Shown here: piece after piece, positions 8,091-16,538 of the stretch | Layout: each line of letters starts with the position of its first letter | Position numbering within the stretch: position 1 is the stretch's first letter | From: Bog-950 sp046329535 | GTDB taxonomy: Bacteria; Bacteroidota; Bacteroidia; Chitinophagales; LD1 | DNA length: 64,000 bases | Direction of reading: 5' to 3' | Assembly (NCBI GenBank): GCA_046329535.1 | Contig: JAXLUN010000003.1 | Location: 248,001 to 312,000, forward strand | The notes under the pieces: generated by a model | Database searches by the model: none | The model's input: the letters and a program-made list of their open reading frames with translations, nothing else | What the model was told of the DNA's origin: nothing | Made by a program: the position numbers and the translations under genes

Positions 8091-9329
8091 ATGAAAAAAC
8101 ATTACTTCACCCAGTTATTGATTCTACTATTCTTTACTGCTTCCGCCCAATATGCTTGGGTAAACAAAAATCCTTTTTCAGGTACACCTCGCTTTAAATC
8201 CGCTGAGTTCTCTGTAAATGGAAAAGGCTATGTGGTTGGAGGAAGAACTGTTAGTTCACCCTTAACATACATACGTGATACATGGGAGTATGACCCTACA
8301 ACAGACACATGGACTCAGAAAAGCAATTTCCCATACAGCATGGTACAACCTGCCAGTTTTACTATTGGTAATAAAGGATACATAGTAGGTGGGCAGAATT
8401 CAAGCTTTACTTATGTTAACTCTACTTATGAGTACGACCCTATCAATGATACATGGACTTCAAAAGCTGCTTTTCCTGAAAGCGGTGTTGGTGGTTGTTT
8501 TGAATTTGTAATCAATGGTAAAGCCTACGTAGGTGGTGGTGCACGTAATTCCAGCCAACCTAGCACTACTATGTATGAATACAACGCTGCTACCGACACT
8601 TGGACATCAAAAGCAAGCTATCCGGGCAATGCAAGCGTTAATCCGGTAGGTTTCTCAATTGGCAATTTTGGCTATGCTGGTTCTGGTACAACAGGTGCAG
8701 GTACTCTCTTTAAAGATTTCTATAAATATAACCCGTCAACAGATACTTGGACACCAATTGCTGCTTTCCCTGGCAAAGTGAGATTTGAAGCAATGGTATT
8801 TGTAATTGACGGAAAGGCTTATCTGGGCGGTGGTGCTCGTAATTTCGGAAGTAATTACTTCGCATTAAATGATATGTATGTATATGACCCGGTAGCGGAT
8901 ACTTGGTCCCCGGCACCAAGCTTACCTGGTTTACCAACCGCTCACTCAGCTAATTTCGTTATAAACAATGTAGGCTACCTGGTTAACGGGTACGACTATG
9001 ATGGTGACTCCTACTACAAAACCGTTAGCGCTTTTGGTTCATGTACAACAATCTCTGGTTTAGAAGAAAATCCGGGTATAGAAGGTACGCAGTTAGCAGT
9101 TTACCCTAACCCGGCTACCAATCAATTAAATGTAAATATTCAAGGAGATTTAGTTTCTCAGATTCAGTTTGATGTTTACTCCGTTGATGGCAAGTTGATT
9201 AAGACCGGCAACTCCTCTCAAAATAAATTTGACCTGAACACAGCAACTTTTTCAAACGGAGTTTACATATTAAGTGTTAAGGACAAGAGCGGACAAATGT
9301 CCTCTACGCGTTTTGAAATATTACGCTAA
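8091..9329 (+). CDS. Secreted kelch-repeat protein with type A T9SS sorting domain
   Basis: 412 residues. A signal peptide (MKKHYFTQLLILLFFTASAQ) is followed by at least five kelch repeats of about 50-55 residues, each with the pattern YxYDPxxDTWTxxxxFP and a GKGYxxGG strand, which should form a beta propeller. After a linker, the last 80 residues carry LAVYPNPATNQLNVNI and a terminal SSTRFEILR, the type A sorting domain recognised and usually removed by the T9SS sortase. Kelch propellers bind proteins or sugars; here the partner is unknown. The deacetylase gene follows 31 bp downstream on the same strand. Confidence 0.88.
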   Translation: MKKHYFTQLLILLFFTASAQYAWVNKNPFSGTPRFKSAEFSVNGKGYVVGGRTVSSPLTYIRDTWEYDPTTDTWTQKSNFPYSMVQPASFTIGNKGYIVGGQNSSFTYVNSTYEYDPINDTWTSKAAFPESGVGGCFEFVINGKAYVGGGARNSSQPSTTMYEYNAATDTWTSKASYPGNASVNPVGFSIGNFGYAGSGTTGAGTLFKDFYKYNPSTDTWTPIAAFPGKVRFEAMVFVIDGKAYLGGGARNFGSNYFALNDMYVYDPVADTWSPAPSLPGLPTAHSANFVINNVGYLVNGYDYDGDSYYKTVSAFGSCTTISGLEENPGIEGTQLAVYPNPATNQLNVNIQGDLVSQIQFDVYSVDGKLIKTGNSSQNKFDLNTATFSNGVYILSVKDKSGQMSSTRFEILR

Positions 9330-9360
9330 ACTTGCTGCGTAGTATTTTAAAATTGATCAA

Positions 9361-10356
9361 TTGTCCTTAGTAAAAAGTATAGCAAGAAAAATAGTTTTTC
9401 CGGCAGTGGTAACACTGAATCTGGAAAAACTATTTTCTTTTTTTGCCCACCACAATAAACTGATTCTGGTATACCACGGGGTGGTTGAAAACCCTGACCA
9501 TGAAGTTAGCCTTGGCCCTATCGGGCTAAAACAGTTTGAACAGCACCTTCAATATTTCCAACAGAACTTTGATGTAGTTTGTCAGGATGAAATATTCCGA
9601 ATGTATCGCACAGGGTTTGTTCCAAAACGAAAAACCATTGCCCTCACCTTCGATGATGGGTACGAGAATAACTACACCCGGGTATTCCCCTTACTGCGCA
9701 AATACAACTTTCCGGCTACCATGTATATTATTAGTCAGGCCATAGAAAACGAAGATCTGATAACCTGGTACGATATAATCGACTTTGTAAAAACTGATTT
9801 AAATCCCGGTAAGATTGATGTGAGTATGTTTAACAGGCCTCCGTTAAGTAGTATTGACGACCTGAAAGTTTTCGCAAAGTCCCTGAATATCGAAAACAGA
9901 AATCGATTGTACGTTGAAATTCGTAAACAGGTAAAGATAGAAGATTACATACCCCAGTTTCCTCGCGAATACTGGAAATTAATGAACCGTCAGCAATTGA
10001 AAGAATTGTCCGATTCAGGCTTGGTTGAAATAGCCGCTCATTCACACCACCATCCTAATCTTGGACTTATCTCCTTAGCAGATGCTGGAAAAGAAATTAC
10101 TCAAAGTAAGAAGACACTGGAAGATTTAATTCAAAAGGAGGTTTACTCCTTAGCATTTCCGGATGGTAGCTATACCGAAGATGTCAAAAAGATATGTTTA
10201 GAAGCGGGCTATAGAAATTTACTGGCGGTAGACCCCCAATGTGATTCCGATAAAAACGACTTATCTATTTTACCCCGATGCTGCATTAGCTCTACTACCA
10301 CTTTCGAATCGTGTATGATACACGTTAACCGGGAGTTCAACCGACTTGGCTTTTAA
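9361..10356 (+). CDS. Polysaccharide deacetylase family protein (NodB fold)
   Basis: 331 residues. The NodB-type catalytic motif TFDDG is at residues 96-100, preceded by VYHGV at 37-41. The zinc-binding histidine motif HSHHH is at 227-231, and a FPDGSY segment occupies the usual barrel-closing position. The family removes N- or O-acetyl groups from polysaccharides. No signal peptide is evident, so it may act in the cytoplasm or at the membrane. No ATG fits; the start is taken as TTG at 9361, since the frame is closed by TAG at 9340-9342 and the only other upstream choice is ATT at 9352. Its stop overlaps the stop of the convergent GNAT gene within TTAA. Confidence 0.87.
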   Translation: MSLVKSIARKIVFPAVVTLNLEKLFSFFAHHNKLILVYHGVVENPDHEVSLGPIGLKQFEQHLQYFQQNFDVVCQDEIFRMYRTGFVPKRKTIALTFDDGYENNYTRVFPLLRKYNFPATMYIISQAIENEDLITWYDIIDFVKTDLNPGKIDVSMFNRPPLSSIDDLKVFAKSLNIENRNRLYVEIRKQVKIEDYIPQFPREYWKLMNRQQLKELSDSGLVEIAAHSHHHPNLGLISLADAGKEITQSKKTLEDLIQKEVYSLAFPDGSYTEDVKKICLEAGYRNLLAVDPQCDSDKNDLSILPRCCISSTTTFESCMIHVNREFNRLGF

Positions 10357-11288
10357 AAAGTGTCGTAATCAGCCATAATGTATTTCATATTCTCCAGCGG
10401 TAATCCGGATTGTAAGTCTAAATAGCCAACGGGTATTCCTTCCATGTTTTCATATTTGCCTTTTAAAAGCAAATCCCAGTTGGTGTCTTTACCTACCGCA
10501 AACAGTATTTTATTGCAGCCTAACCAGAAGGCAAGTTTTTTAATTTTCCGTATCACGGTAGTAACGTGAGCAGCATCCTGTAATTCAATATCTCCAATGG
10601 CAAGCGAACCGTCTACTTTAACCCAAGCAGTACATCCGCCTAAGTCAACCAGATAATTATCGTAATATGATTTATACCGATGAAACTCCTCATTTCGTAT
10701 CACTCCCCCATACTGTAGATTGATAACTGAACTGGCTAGAAAAATCTTTTTGCTTGGGTAAAAACCTGCAACAAAACGAACATAACGCTTATGTAGCGGC
10801 AGCAAAAAGGGAACCTTTTTGGCAATAGCAGCACAGGGAAAAGTGACCACGTTTATCACATAATTCGTCATATTCTCCCGGTGTGTCCAACTCAGTTTTT
10901 TTACAAACCCGGGGTAGGAGTTCTGGTTAGGGTAACCAAAAATAAATTGAATGCCCTCTTCTTTGGCAAGTTGGTAAGTCATTTTAGCAAGTGTGGTAAA
11001 CAAACCCTTTCCGGTATGGCTAGGGTGCGTCATCGTATCTCCCGACTGTGCGGCTAGATATTCCTTGCCCTTATATTCAGTTTTATAAGGATACACACCA
11101 TAAAATGCTGCCGGCTTCATACTTTCATCATACGCAACATATCCTAAATGTCTTACACCAAGGTATCCGGTATCCATTTTATGACGGTAATAATTAATGT
11201 CTGTTTTTGTGTTAAAAGCAGCTTCAAATAAATAAACAAGGTCTTTGTAGCAACTTTCGTCCACTCTCTTGTAAAAATAATCGCTCAT
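10353..11288 (-). CDS. GNAT-family acyltransferase
   Basis: 311 residues. The N-terminal half has the GNAT fold: a YVAYDESMKPAAFYGVYP strand pair and the acyl-CoA pyrophosphate loop in SGDTMTHPSHTGKGLFTTL (residues about 82-100), followed by GYPNQNSYPGF. The C-terminal half is less conserved and could bind the acceptor. Similar proteins occur in polysaccharide loci, where they acylate amino sugars, but the acceptor is unknown. It is convergent with the deacetylase, overlapping by 4 bp. Upstream is the repeat-filled spacer 11289-11908. Confidence 0.8.
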   Translation of the reverse strand: MSDYFYKRVDESCYKDLVYLFEAAFNTKTDINYYRHKMDTGYLGVRHLGYVAYDESMKPAAFYGVYPYKTEYKGKEYLAAQSGDTMTHPSHTGKGLFTTLAKMTYQLAKEEGIQFIFGYPNQNSYPGFVKKLSWTHRENMTNYVINVVTFPCAAIAKKVPFLLPLHKRYVRFVAGFYPSKKIFLASSVINLQYGGVIRNEEFHRYKSYYDNYLVDLGGCTAWVKVDGSLAIGDIELQDAAHVTTVIRKIKKLAFWLGCNKILFAVGKDTNWDLLLKGKYENMEGIPVGYLDLQSGLPLENMKYIMADYDTF

Positions 11289-11436
11289 ACCTTCTTTTAA
11301 AAAAATGACATTTTAACAAAAAATCTATCGTGCTTTTCTCTTCCCTCTTCACACTTTTCTTCTCTTCAACCATTCATTTCCCCTCCCCTATGGTTCTTTT
11401 CCCAATCAAACAGCAATTTTAACACAAAAAAACGTG

Positions 11437-11850
11437 GCTTTTGCCTCTACCTATACAGCTTTTACCTTTTTCTGCTTAGCTTTTGTCTCCACCTGAACAG
11501 CTTTTGCTTTTTCCAGCTCAGCTATTGTCTTTTCCAGTTCAGCTTTTGCCTCTACCTATACAGCTTTTACCTTTTTCTGCTTAGCTTTTGTCTCCACCTG
11601 AACAGCTTTTGTCCTTACCTGAACAGCTTTTGATTTTTTCTGAACAGCTTTTGTCCTTACCTGAACAGCTTTTACTTTTTTCTGAACAGCTTTTGTCTCT
11701 ACCTATTCAGCTTTTACCTTTTTCTGCTTAGCTTTTGACTCCACCTGAACAGCTTTTGTCTAAACCTAAACAGCTTTTGATTTTTCCTGAACAGCTTTTG
11801 TCTTTACCTGAACAGCTTTTGCTCTTTCCTGAACTGCTTTGGACTTCACC
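11437..11850 (-). repeat. 21-bp tandem repeat array, about 20 copies, heptad-encoding on the minus strand
   Basis: This fills most of the gene-free gap 11289-11908. The plus-strand unit is close to CAGCTTTTGTCTTTACCTGA. One minus-strand frame reads as heptads such as KAVQVKT, KAVQEKS and KAKQKKV. The frame is interrupted only by five TAG codons (11451-11453, 11556-11558, 11703-11705, 11760-11762, 11766-11768), four of them exactly where other copies have CAG (Gln). A larger block of several units (about 11437-11505) recurs at about 11542-11610. No start codon with support was found. It may be a decayed coiled-coil gene or a non-coding minisatellite. The flank 11289-11436 is pyrimidine-rich on the plus strand and otherwise featureless. 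Confidence 0.85.
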
Positions 11851-11908
11851 CAAATGACCTCTGCCTCTAAATAATTATCCTATCAGCCTATCAGCACATC
11901 ATCCCAGC

Positions 11909-12979
11909 CTATTTCTTCAAAACCCCTGCCTCCTTAAAATACGATTCAAAAACCTTATAGCGGATACCGAAATAAAACTCTGTATACGCCTCATCCCACG
12001 AGTCTTTCAAGAGCAGTTTCTTTTTCCATTGCCCGTAGGTATAAGGCCGCCCGGTAATATCAGCTGGCGGATTGGGCTGATAGGTAGGGCTCACCTCCAG
12101 ACAAATAGGTTCGGTTTCCAAATCATCGTTCTCCCAGGCATAATCGTAGCCTCCGCTTTTCAAATTCAGCTTTCGGTTCACCTCCATAAAATAACTGCGC
12201 CATTTCTCGGGGAAGGTGACAAAGTCAACGCCACTTCCATGGCTGGTGCTGGTGGGTTTCCATTCATCGCTGGGGTTCGTGCGCCAGTAATGCAGCACAA
12301 TTTCATCGCCCAGCACCGTTACGCGCAGGTCCTTCCGCATGTTCAGCAATTGCTGCGCAATGATAACCCGGTTGTTGCTCATAAACTTCTCGCTGGTCAG
12401 CAGGCGCTCGGCATCTTCAGGCGTGTTCACCTTGTAAACTCCCTCAGCCGCATGGGAGTGTGCCTCCTTAATCAGCAAAGGAAACTTGAGCTTGGCCTGC
12501 TTAAACTCTTCGTACGAATGGAACATCGATGTATCGGGATGCTTAATGCCCAGCTCCTTAAACTTCGCATACATGTATTCTTTGTTCTCCCAGTAAACAA
12601 TCTCATCGGCTCGCGGAAACACGCGGTTGCCCTGATACTCCAGCTGCTGCATCACATACGTTTGAAAAGCACTGTAGTTCTGAAACCCGTGCTCGTTCAT
12701 GAAATAGCTGGCATTGTAAATTATGGTCTTGTTTTGAAACTGCCCGTATTCACTGCCACGGTATACGCGAAACCTGAGCCCCATCTTCACCAGCACGCCC
12801 ATGAGAATAATATCGGGTTCAAACGTATCTTTAAAAATACTGCTGAACTGCGGACGCATCAGCAACACCACATCGGCATCCTTATCATGCAGTTGAAAAA
12901 ACTTTATCCAGTTAACGGTTCTGAAAGTAAAATAGAGGCGGATAGCCCGCTTAATGTTTCGATTAATAAATCCTGCCAC
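11909..12979 (-). CDS. ATP-grasp-type protein (RimK-like), probable ligase
   Basis: 356 residues. The C-terminal two thirds look like an ATP-grasp fold. FPLLIKEAHSHAAEGVYKV (residues about 160-178) matches the nucleotide-binding lysine strand and flexible loop. IIAQQLLNMRKDLRVTVLG matches the central strand, and ICLEVSPTYQPNPP holds a Glu followed by Asn, as in the metal-binding motif. The family joins a carboxylate to an amine or thiol with ATP. No close family can be named. The start lies 3 bp after the HAD gene stop, and with the aminotransferase it forms a three-gene unit that may make and attach an amino-containing group to a glycan or peptide (inference). Confidence 0.7.
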   Translation of the reverse strand: MAGFINRNIKRAIRLYFTFRTVNWIKFFQLHDKDADVVLLMRPQFSSIFKDTFEPDIILMGVLVKMGLRFRVYRGSEYGQFQNKTIIYNASYFMNEHGFQNYSAFQTYVMQQLEYQGNRVFPRADEIVYWENKEYMYAKFKELGIKHPDTSMFHSYEEFKQAKLKFPLLIKEAHSHAAEGVYKVNTPEDAERLLTSEKFMSNNRVIIAQQLLNMRKDLRVTVLGDEIVLHYWRTNPSDEWKPTSTSHGSGVDFVTFPEKWRSYFMEVNRKLNLKSGGYDYAWENDDLETEPICLEVSPTYQPNPPADITGRPYTYGQWKKKLLLKDSWDEAYTEFYFGIRYKVFESYFKEAGVLKK

Positions 12980-12982
12980 TTG

Positions 12983-13522
12983 CTATAGTTTCGATTGATG
13001 ACGATGAATGGTTTGGTAGCCGATATAACGCACCGGAAGTTTCGAAAGTAGTTGAATTTCCGTTTCGTAAAACTTCATCTCCCCTTTTTCGTGGTTCCAG
13101 GTCATATCATCTATCAGGTAAACGGTCTTGTTTCTTGGCAGAATCTTTTGCAGCAGCTCAATTTTATCCATCGGCTTTTGCACTATCACAATATTGCACA
13201 GCGAAGCATCGATACCGTTTTGCTGTAACCATTGCTGCGTGGTAAACCATACTTTATAACTGCGCGCAGTCAAAAAAACAACCTGCCGGCTTGGCGACTG
13301 CATCAGCATCTGCACAACTCTCTTAAGCTTCGGAAAAACAGGAATAGAAAGCAGCCTTTCTTTTTCAGATGAATAGGTTTTGGTAAGGGTAGGAAAAGTA
13401 TCGCCCAGCGTATTATCCAAATCAAACACATACAATGATTGATGCTTGCTAAGCTTCGACTTCAATACAAACAGCGTGGCGAAAAAAAATTGACAAACCC
13501 GATTGAATATCGCCCGCCCCAT
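12983..13522 (-). CDS. HAD-superfamily hydrolase (probable phosphatase)
   Basis: 179 residues. Motif I is DLDNT with the nucleophile Asp34 and acid Asp36; motif II is FLTAR with Thr85; a lysine near 117-120 fits motif III; and YLIDDM gives the metal-binding Asp138 and Asp139. The first 30 residues are hydrophobic and basic and may be a membrane-associating tail; a later start is possible. The small size and lack of a large cap suggest a phosphatase acting on a macromolecule or an accessible phosphate. It starts 2 bp after the aminotransferase stop and ends 3 bp before the ATP-grasp start, so the three are almost certainly co-translated. Confidence 0.8.
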   Translation of the reverse strand: MGRAIFNRVCQFFFATLFVLKSKLSKHQSLYVFDLDNTLGDTFPTLTKTYSSEKERLLSIPVFPKLKRVVQMLMQSPSRQVVFLTARSYKVWFTTQQWLQQNGIDASLCNIVIVQKPMDKIELLQKILPRNKTVYLIDDMTWNHEKGEMKFYETEIQLLSKLPVRYIGYQTIHRHQSKL

Positions 13523-13524
13523 GG

Positions 13525-14691
13525 TTAAGCAAGCAGTTGTTCAAAAGCCTTCACCATAAAGTCGTTCTCTTCTTTATTGCGCGATGCCACACGAATGTAT
13601 TGTCCTTCTAAACCAATCTTATCGTTAGCCGTGCGCACATAAATGCCATGCTTAATCAGCAGCGCAGTAACAAAGTCCATACTCTTTACACCATCTAATA
13701 TTTCTACCAGCACAAAGTTGGCTTTACTCGGCAGTACCTTAATCCCTTTCAGTTTCGATAACTGCTGAATAAACTCAATGGTTTCCGCAATATATCTCTT
13801 GCGCACCAGTTCATAATCTTTAGCAAAGTCATCGCGCACATACAAACGGAAAAAGAATTCACTCAAGCCGTTCGAGTTCCATAAATAACCGTTCTTAATC
13901 AGCTTATGCACCCGCTCCTTGCTCATTACTCCGTAACCCGCGCGCACTCCGGCAATACCAAAGTCTTTGCTCATACTTTTTATAATCACCAGGTTCGGAT
14001 ATTTATCAATCAGCGAAAGGGTACTCACCGGGTCCAGCGAGGAGTTCTCATAAGCAAAATGAATAAAGCTTTCATCCAGCATAATGGTATCTACCGCTGT
14101 CAGCTCTTTCAAAATATTCTCCAGCTCCGAAAACGAAATATATCCCCCATCCGGATTGTTCGGATTAATAATCACCACCGTATCGGGCTGTTCTTCTTTC
14201 ACCTTGGCCAGAAAGTTGGCTGCGTTCAGCTGATAGTTTTCTTCCTTCTTCAGGTTGTTATAAACTACTTCAATGTCATCTTTGGCAAATTCGTAGTAAC
14301 TCGAAAACGTAGGAATATTAATCAGTATCTTCTTTTTGGTGAAGTTGTGAATTACGGCCTGTATTACTTCAATAGCTCCGTTACCGACAAATACCTGCTC
14401 GGGTGCTACTTTCAAAAAGTTACCCAGCAGTTCGGCTATCACCTGGTTTTGCGAGGGGTAAAACTCCAGCAACTCCCGAATTTTACCGGTGCTCATCACC
14501 TCGCGGTTAAAGTATTCCAGAAACAAATCGGTAGCGTAAGGGTTCGAAAGAAAACACGCATCTATCTTAATATCCAGTTCGGGAAGCTTCTGCTTAAAGG
14601 TGAAAATACTGGGCGAGTGCGACCCTGCTTCCTCCTTCAAACGGCTGAATTTCGCGGCCAGGGCTTTTTCCTCTGCATTTAATTCAATCAT
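13525..14691 (-). CDS. PLP-dependent aminotransferase, class I/II (HisC-like)
   Basis: 388 residues with fold-type I signatures: GNGAIEVI at 103-110 for cofactor phosphate, INPNNPDGGY at 175-184, LDES at 205-208, and SMSKDFGIAGVRAGYG with the Schiff-base lysine Lys242 and Arg250. The pattern is closest to histidinol-phosphate/aromatic-type aminotransferases. No histidine biosynthesis genes are nearby, so it probably serves the polysaccharide locus or a small-molecule pathway together with the HAD and ATP-grasp genes that follow at 2-3 bp. The gene is divergent from the methyltransferase, sharing a 57-bp control region. Confidence 0.85.
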   Translation of the reverse strand: MIELNAEEKALAAKFSRLKEEAGSHSPSIFTFKQKLPELDIKIDACFLSNPYATDLFLEYFNREVMSTGKIRELLEFYPSQNQVIAELLGNFLKVAPEQVFVGNGAIEVIQAVIHNFTKKKILINIPTFSSYYEFAKDDIEVVYNNLKKEENYQLNAANFLAKVKEEQPDTVVIINPNNPDGGYISFSELENILKELTAVDTIMLDESFIHFAYENSSLDPVSTLSLIDKYPNLVIIKSMSKDFGIAGVRAGYGVMSKERVHKLIKNGYLWNSNGLSEFFFRLYVRDDFAKDYELVRKRYIAETIEFIQQLSKLKGIKVLPSKANFVLVEILDGVKSMDFVTALLIKHGIYVRTANDKIGLEGQYIRVASRNKEENDFMVKAFEQLLA

Positions 14692-14748
14692 ATTGTTCTA
14701 AATCACGAATATTGCGTTACAAAATCAATTCGCAAGTATAAGATTATT

Positions 14749-15471
14749 ATGACAAAGCAGCCGAACGCCACCGCTACCGATGTAGCCAATTTCTACGATA
14801 AAGAATGGGCCGAATACGAAGCCAAAGGACTATCCAAACCCAACAGCAGACACCGCACTATTTTAAAAAATCTGAAAAAAGCCGGGCTTCAACCCAACTC
14901 GTCTATTCTGGAAATAGGTTGCGGAATCGGTTCTCTCTCCGGCCTGCTGATTAACTACTTAACCAACGGTTTCTTTGCCGGTGCCGATATCAGTCCGCAA
15001 ACCATCGGCTTCTTACGCAACAAATACACCGCAGTAAAAAACCGCGTTGACTTTGTAATTACCGACATGACCGATTTCAGCTATGCCAAGAAGTTTGACT
15101 TTGTTGTTTTCCCCGATGTGCTGGAACACATTCCGGTTGAAACGCATCCCAAAATATTCAGCACGCTGAAAAACTTAGTGCACGAAAACTCCGTGATACT
15201 CATCAACAATCCCGAGCCTTTAGCGCTGGAGTGGATACATAAACACCGCCCCGATTTGCTGCAGATAATTGACCAGCCGCTGCACCTGAACCACTTCACC
15301 AAACTGGCTTACGATAACGGCTTCTATATCGAATGTGTTGAGCCGTATGCGCTGCACACCGAGCAATACGATTACCAGAACATCGTGATTAAACCTTTGC
15401 GCCCTTTAAAAGAAGTAGTGCAAAAGTCTAAGCAGGATTTGGTAATGACCAACCTTAAAAGCAGACTTTGA
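14749..15471 (+). CDS. Class I SAM-dependent methyltransferase
   Basis: 240 residues. Motif I is ILEIGCGIGSLSG (near residue 55), followed by the acidic strand end AGADISPQTIG and FVVFPDVLEHIPVETH, typical of UbiG/Methyltransf_11-type enzymes. The substrate is unknown; the locus suggests O- or N-methylation of a sugar or lipid-linked intermediate. The last codons overlap the next gene: its stop TGA (15469-15471) overlaps the TTG start of the glycosyltransferase as TTGA, so the pair is translationally coupled. Confidence 0.87.
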   Translation: MTKQPNATATDVANFYDKEWAEYEAKGLSKPNSRHRTILKNLKKAGLQPNSSILEIGCGIGSLSGLLINYLTNGFFAGADISPQTIGFLRNKYTAVKNRVDFVITDMTDFSYAKKFDFVVFPDVLEHIPVETHPKIFSTLKNLVHENSVILINNPEPLALEWIHKHRPDLLQIIDQPLHLNHFTKLAYDNGFYIECVEPYALHTEQYDYQNIVIKPLRPLKEVVQKSKQDLVMTNLKSRL

Positions 15472-16538
15472 GCAAAAAGAAGAACATTCTTTTATGCTAT
15501 AACTATCTCGCCTCTTTCGTGAAGAAAGATGTAGAGATTATCTCTTCCGCTTACCACATTACTTCGCATGATTTTCATGCAAAGAAAAAATCGGATACGC
15601 CCTTTCGTTTTCTTTCTCAATTGATTTTCCTGATAAAGAATATCGGTAAAACTGATTTGATAATTTGCGAATTTGCCAGCTATCATTCCTTACTGCCTGC
15701 CCTTTTTGGTCGCCTGTTTCGCAAACCTTGTTTAGTGATTGTGGGTGGCACCGATGCACATTACTTTCCGGCTTTGCAGTATGGCAACTGGCAAAAACGC
15801 TTTTTAAACAAAGCTACCGCGCTTACCTTTCAATGGTGTTCGCATATCGCTCCAAAGCATCATTCGCTGATGAAATCAGAATATACCTATGATGCCACCG
15901 AACCAACACCACAGGGAATCTATGCCCGCTTACCTCAATTAAAAACTCCCTTTACCGAAATAACCAATGGTTACGATGCTGTAAAATGGCACTGCACAAA
16001 ACCGAAAAAGAAGAACTCATTCATCACGGTTTGCAGTGGTTGGGAATTCCCTTTCCAATATCAACTAAAAGGCGTTGACCTGATAGTGGAAATGGCGCCT
16101 TTATTTCCTCATTGTGAGTTTACCATACTGGGAGTTCCCGATGAATCGCTGATTCCCCAAAGATATCCGAACCTGAAGATTCTTCCACCGGTAAAAAATG
16201 AGTTACTGTCCGATGTATTAAGTCAGCATGAATTTTATCTGCAACTTTCCATAGCTGAAGGCTTTCCTAATTCATTATGCGAGGCCATGCTCTGCGAATG
16301 TGTTCCTATCGGCTCCAATGTTTTTTCCATCCCTGAAATAATCGGCAACAGCGGCTTTGTGTTGAACAAACGAAATGCGGATGAACTAAAACAGTTGATT
16401 GAAACAGCGATACAATCCGATACTGCTTCATTAGGCAAAGCCGCCAGAAAAAGAATTGCCGATAACTATACTTTGGAGATGAGAAGAAAGAATTTGCTGC
16501 AATTTTGTGAGCGGCTTTTATCGGGCAATACGGTTTAA
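15468..16538 (+). CDS. Glycosyltransferase, GT4 family
   Basis: 356 residues, GT-B fold. The C-terminal half has the nucleotide-sugar-binding E-x7-E motif in EGFPNSLCEAMLCECVPI, preceded by LKGVDLIVEMA and FTILG, as in GT4 enzymes. The N-terminal acceptor domain includes VIVGGTDAHYF. The start is TTG at 15468, within the stop of the methyltransferase gene; no ATG gives a full-length domain. Its 3' end overlaps the convergent GT4 gene by 21 bp. It likely adds one sugar to the surface glycan; donor and acceptor cannot be read. Confidence 0.85.
   Translation: MSKKKNILLCYNYLASFVKKDVEIISSAYHITSHDFHAKKKSDTPFRFLSQLIFLIKNIGKTDLIICEFASYHSLLPALFGRLFRKPCLVIVGGTDAHYFPALQYGNWQKRFLNKATALTFQWCSHIAPKHHSLMKSEYTYDATEPTPQGIYARLPQLKTPFTEITNGYDAVKWHCTKPKKKNSFITVCSGWEFPFQYQLKGVDLIVEMAPLFPHCEFTILGVPDESLIPQRYPNLKILPPVKNELLSDVLSQHEFYLQLSIAEGFPNSLCEAMLCECVPIGSNVFSIPEIIGNSGFVLNKRNADELKQLIETAIQSDTASLGKAARKRIADNYTLEMRRKNLLQFCERLLSGNTV

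Noticed and set aside
11437..11850. CRISPR array
   Set aside because: Direct 21-bp tandem repeats without unique spacers, and no cas genes nearby; the same argument applies to the 42-bp array at 25520.
12029..12988. 319-codon plus-strand frame opposite the ATP-grasp gene
   Set aside because: No domain pattern, no start signals, and it mirrors the real gene, which has motifs and tight operon spacing.
13906..14682. 258-codon plus-strand frame opposite the aminotransferase
   Set aside because: The aminotransferase frame has all PLP motifs; the antisense frame has none.
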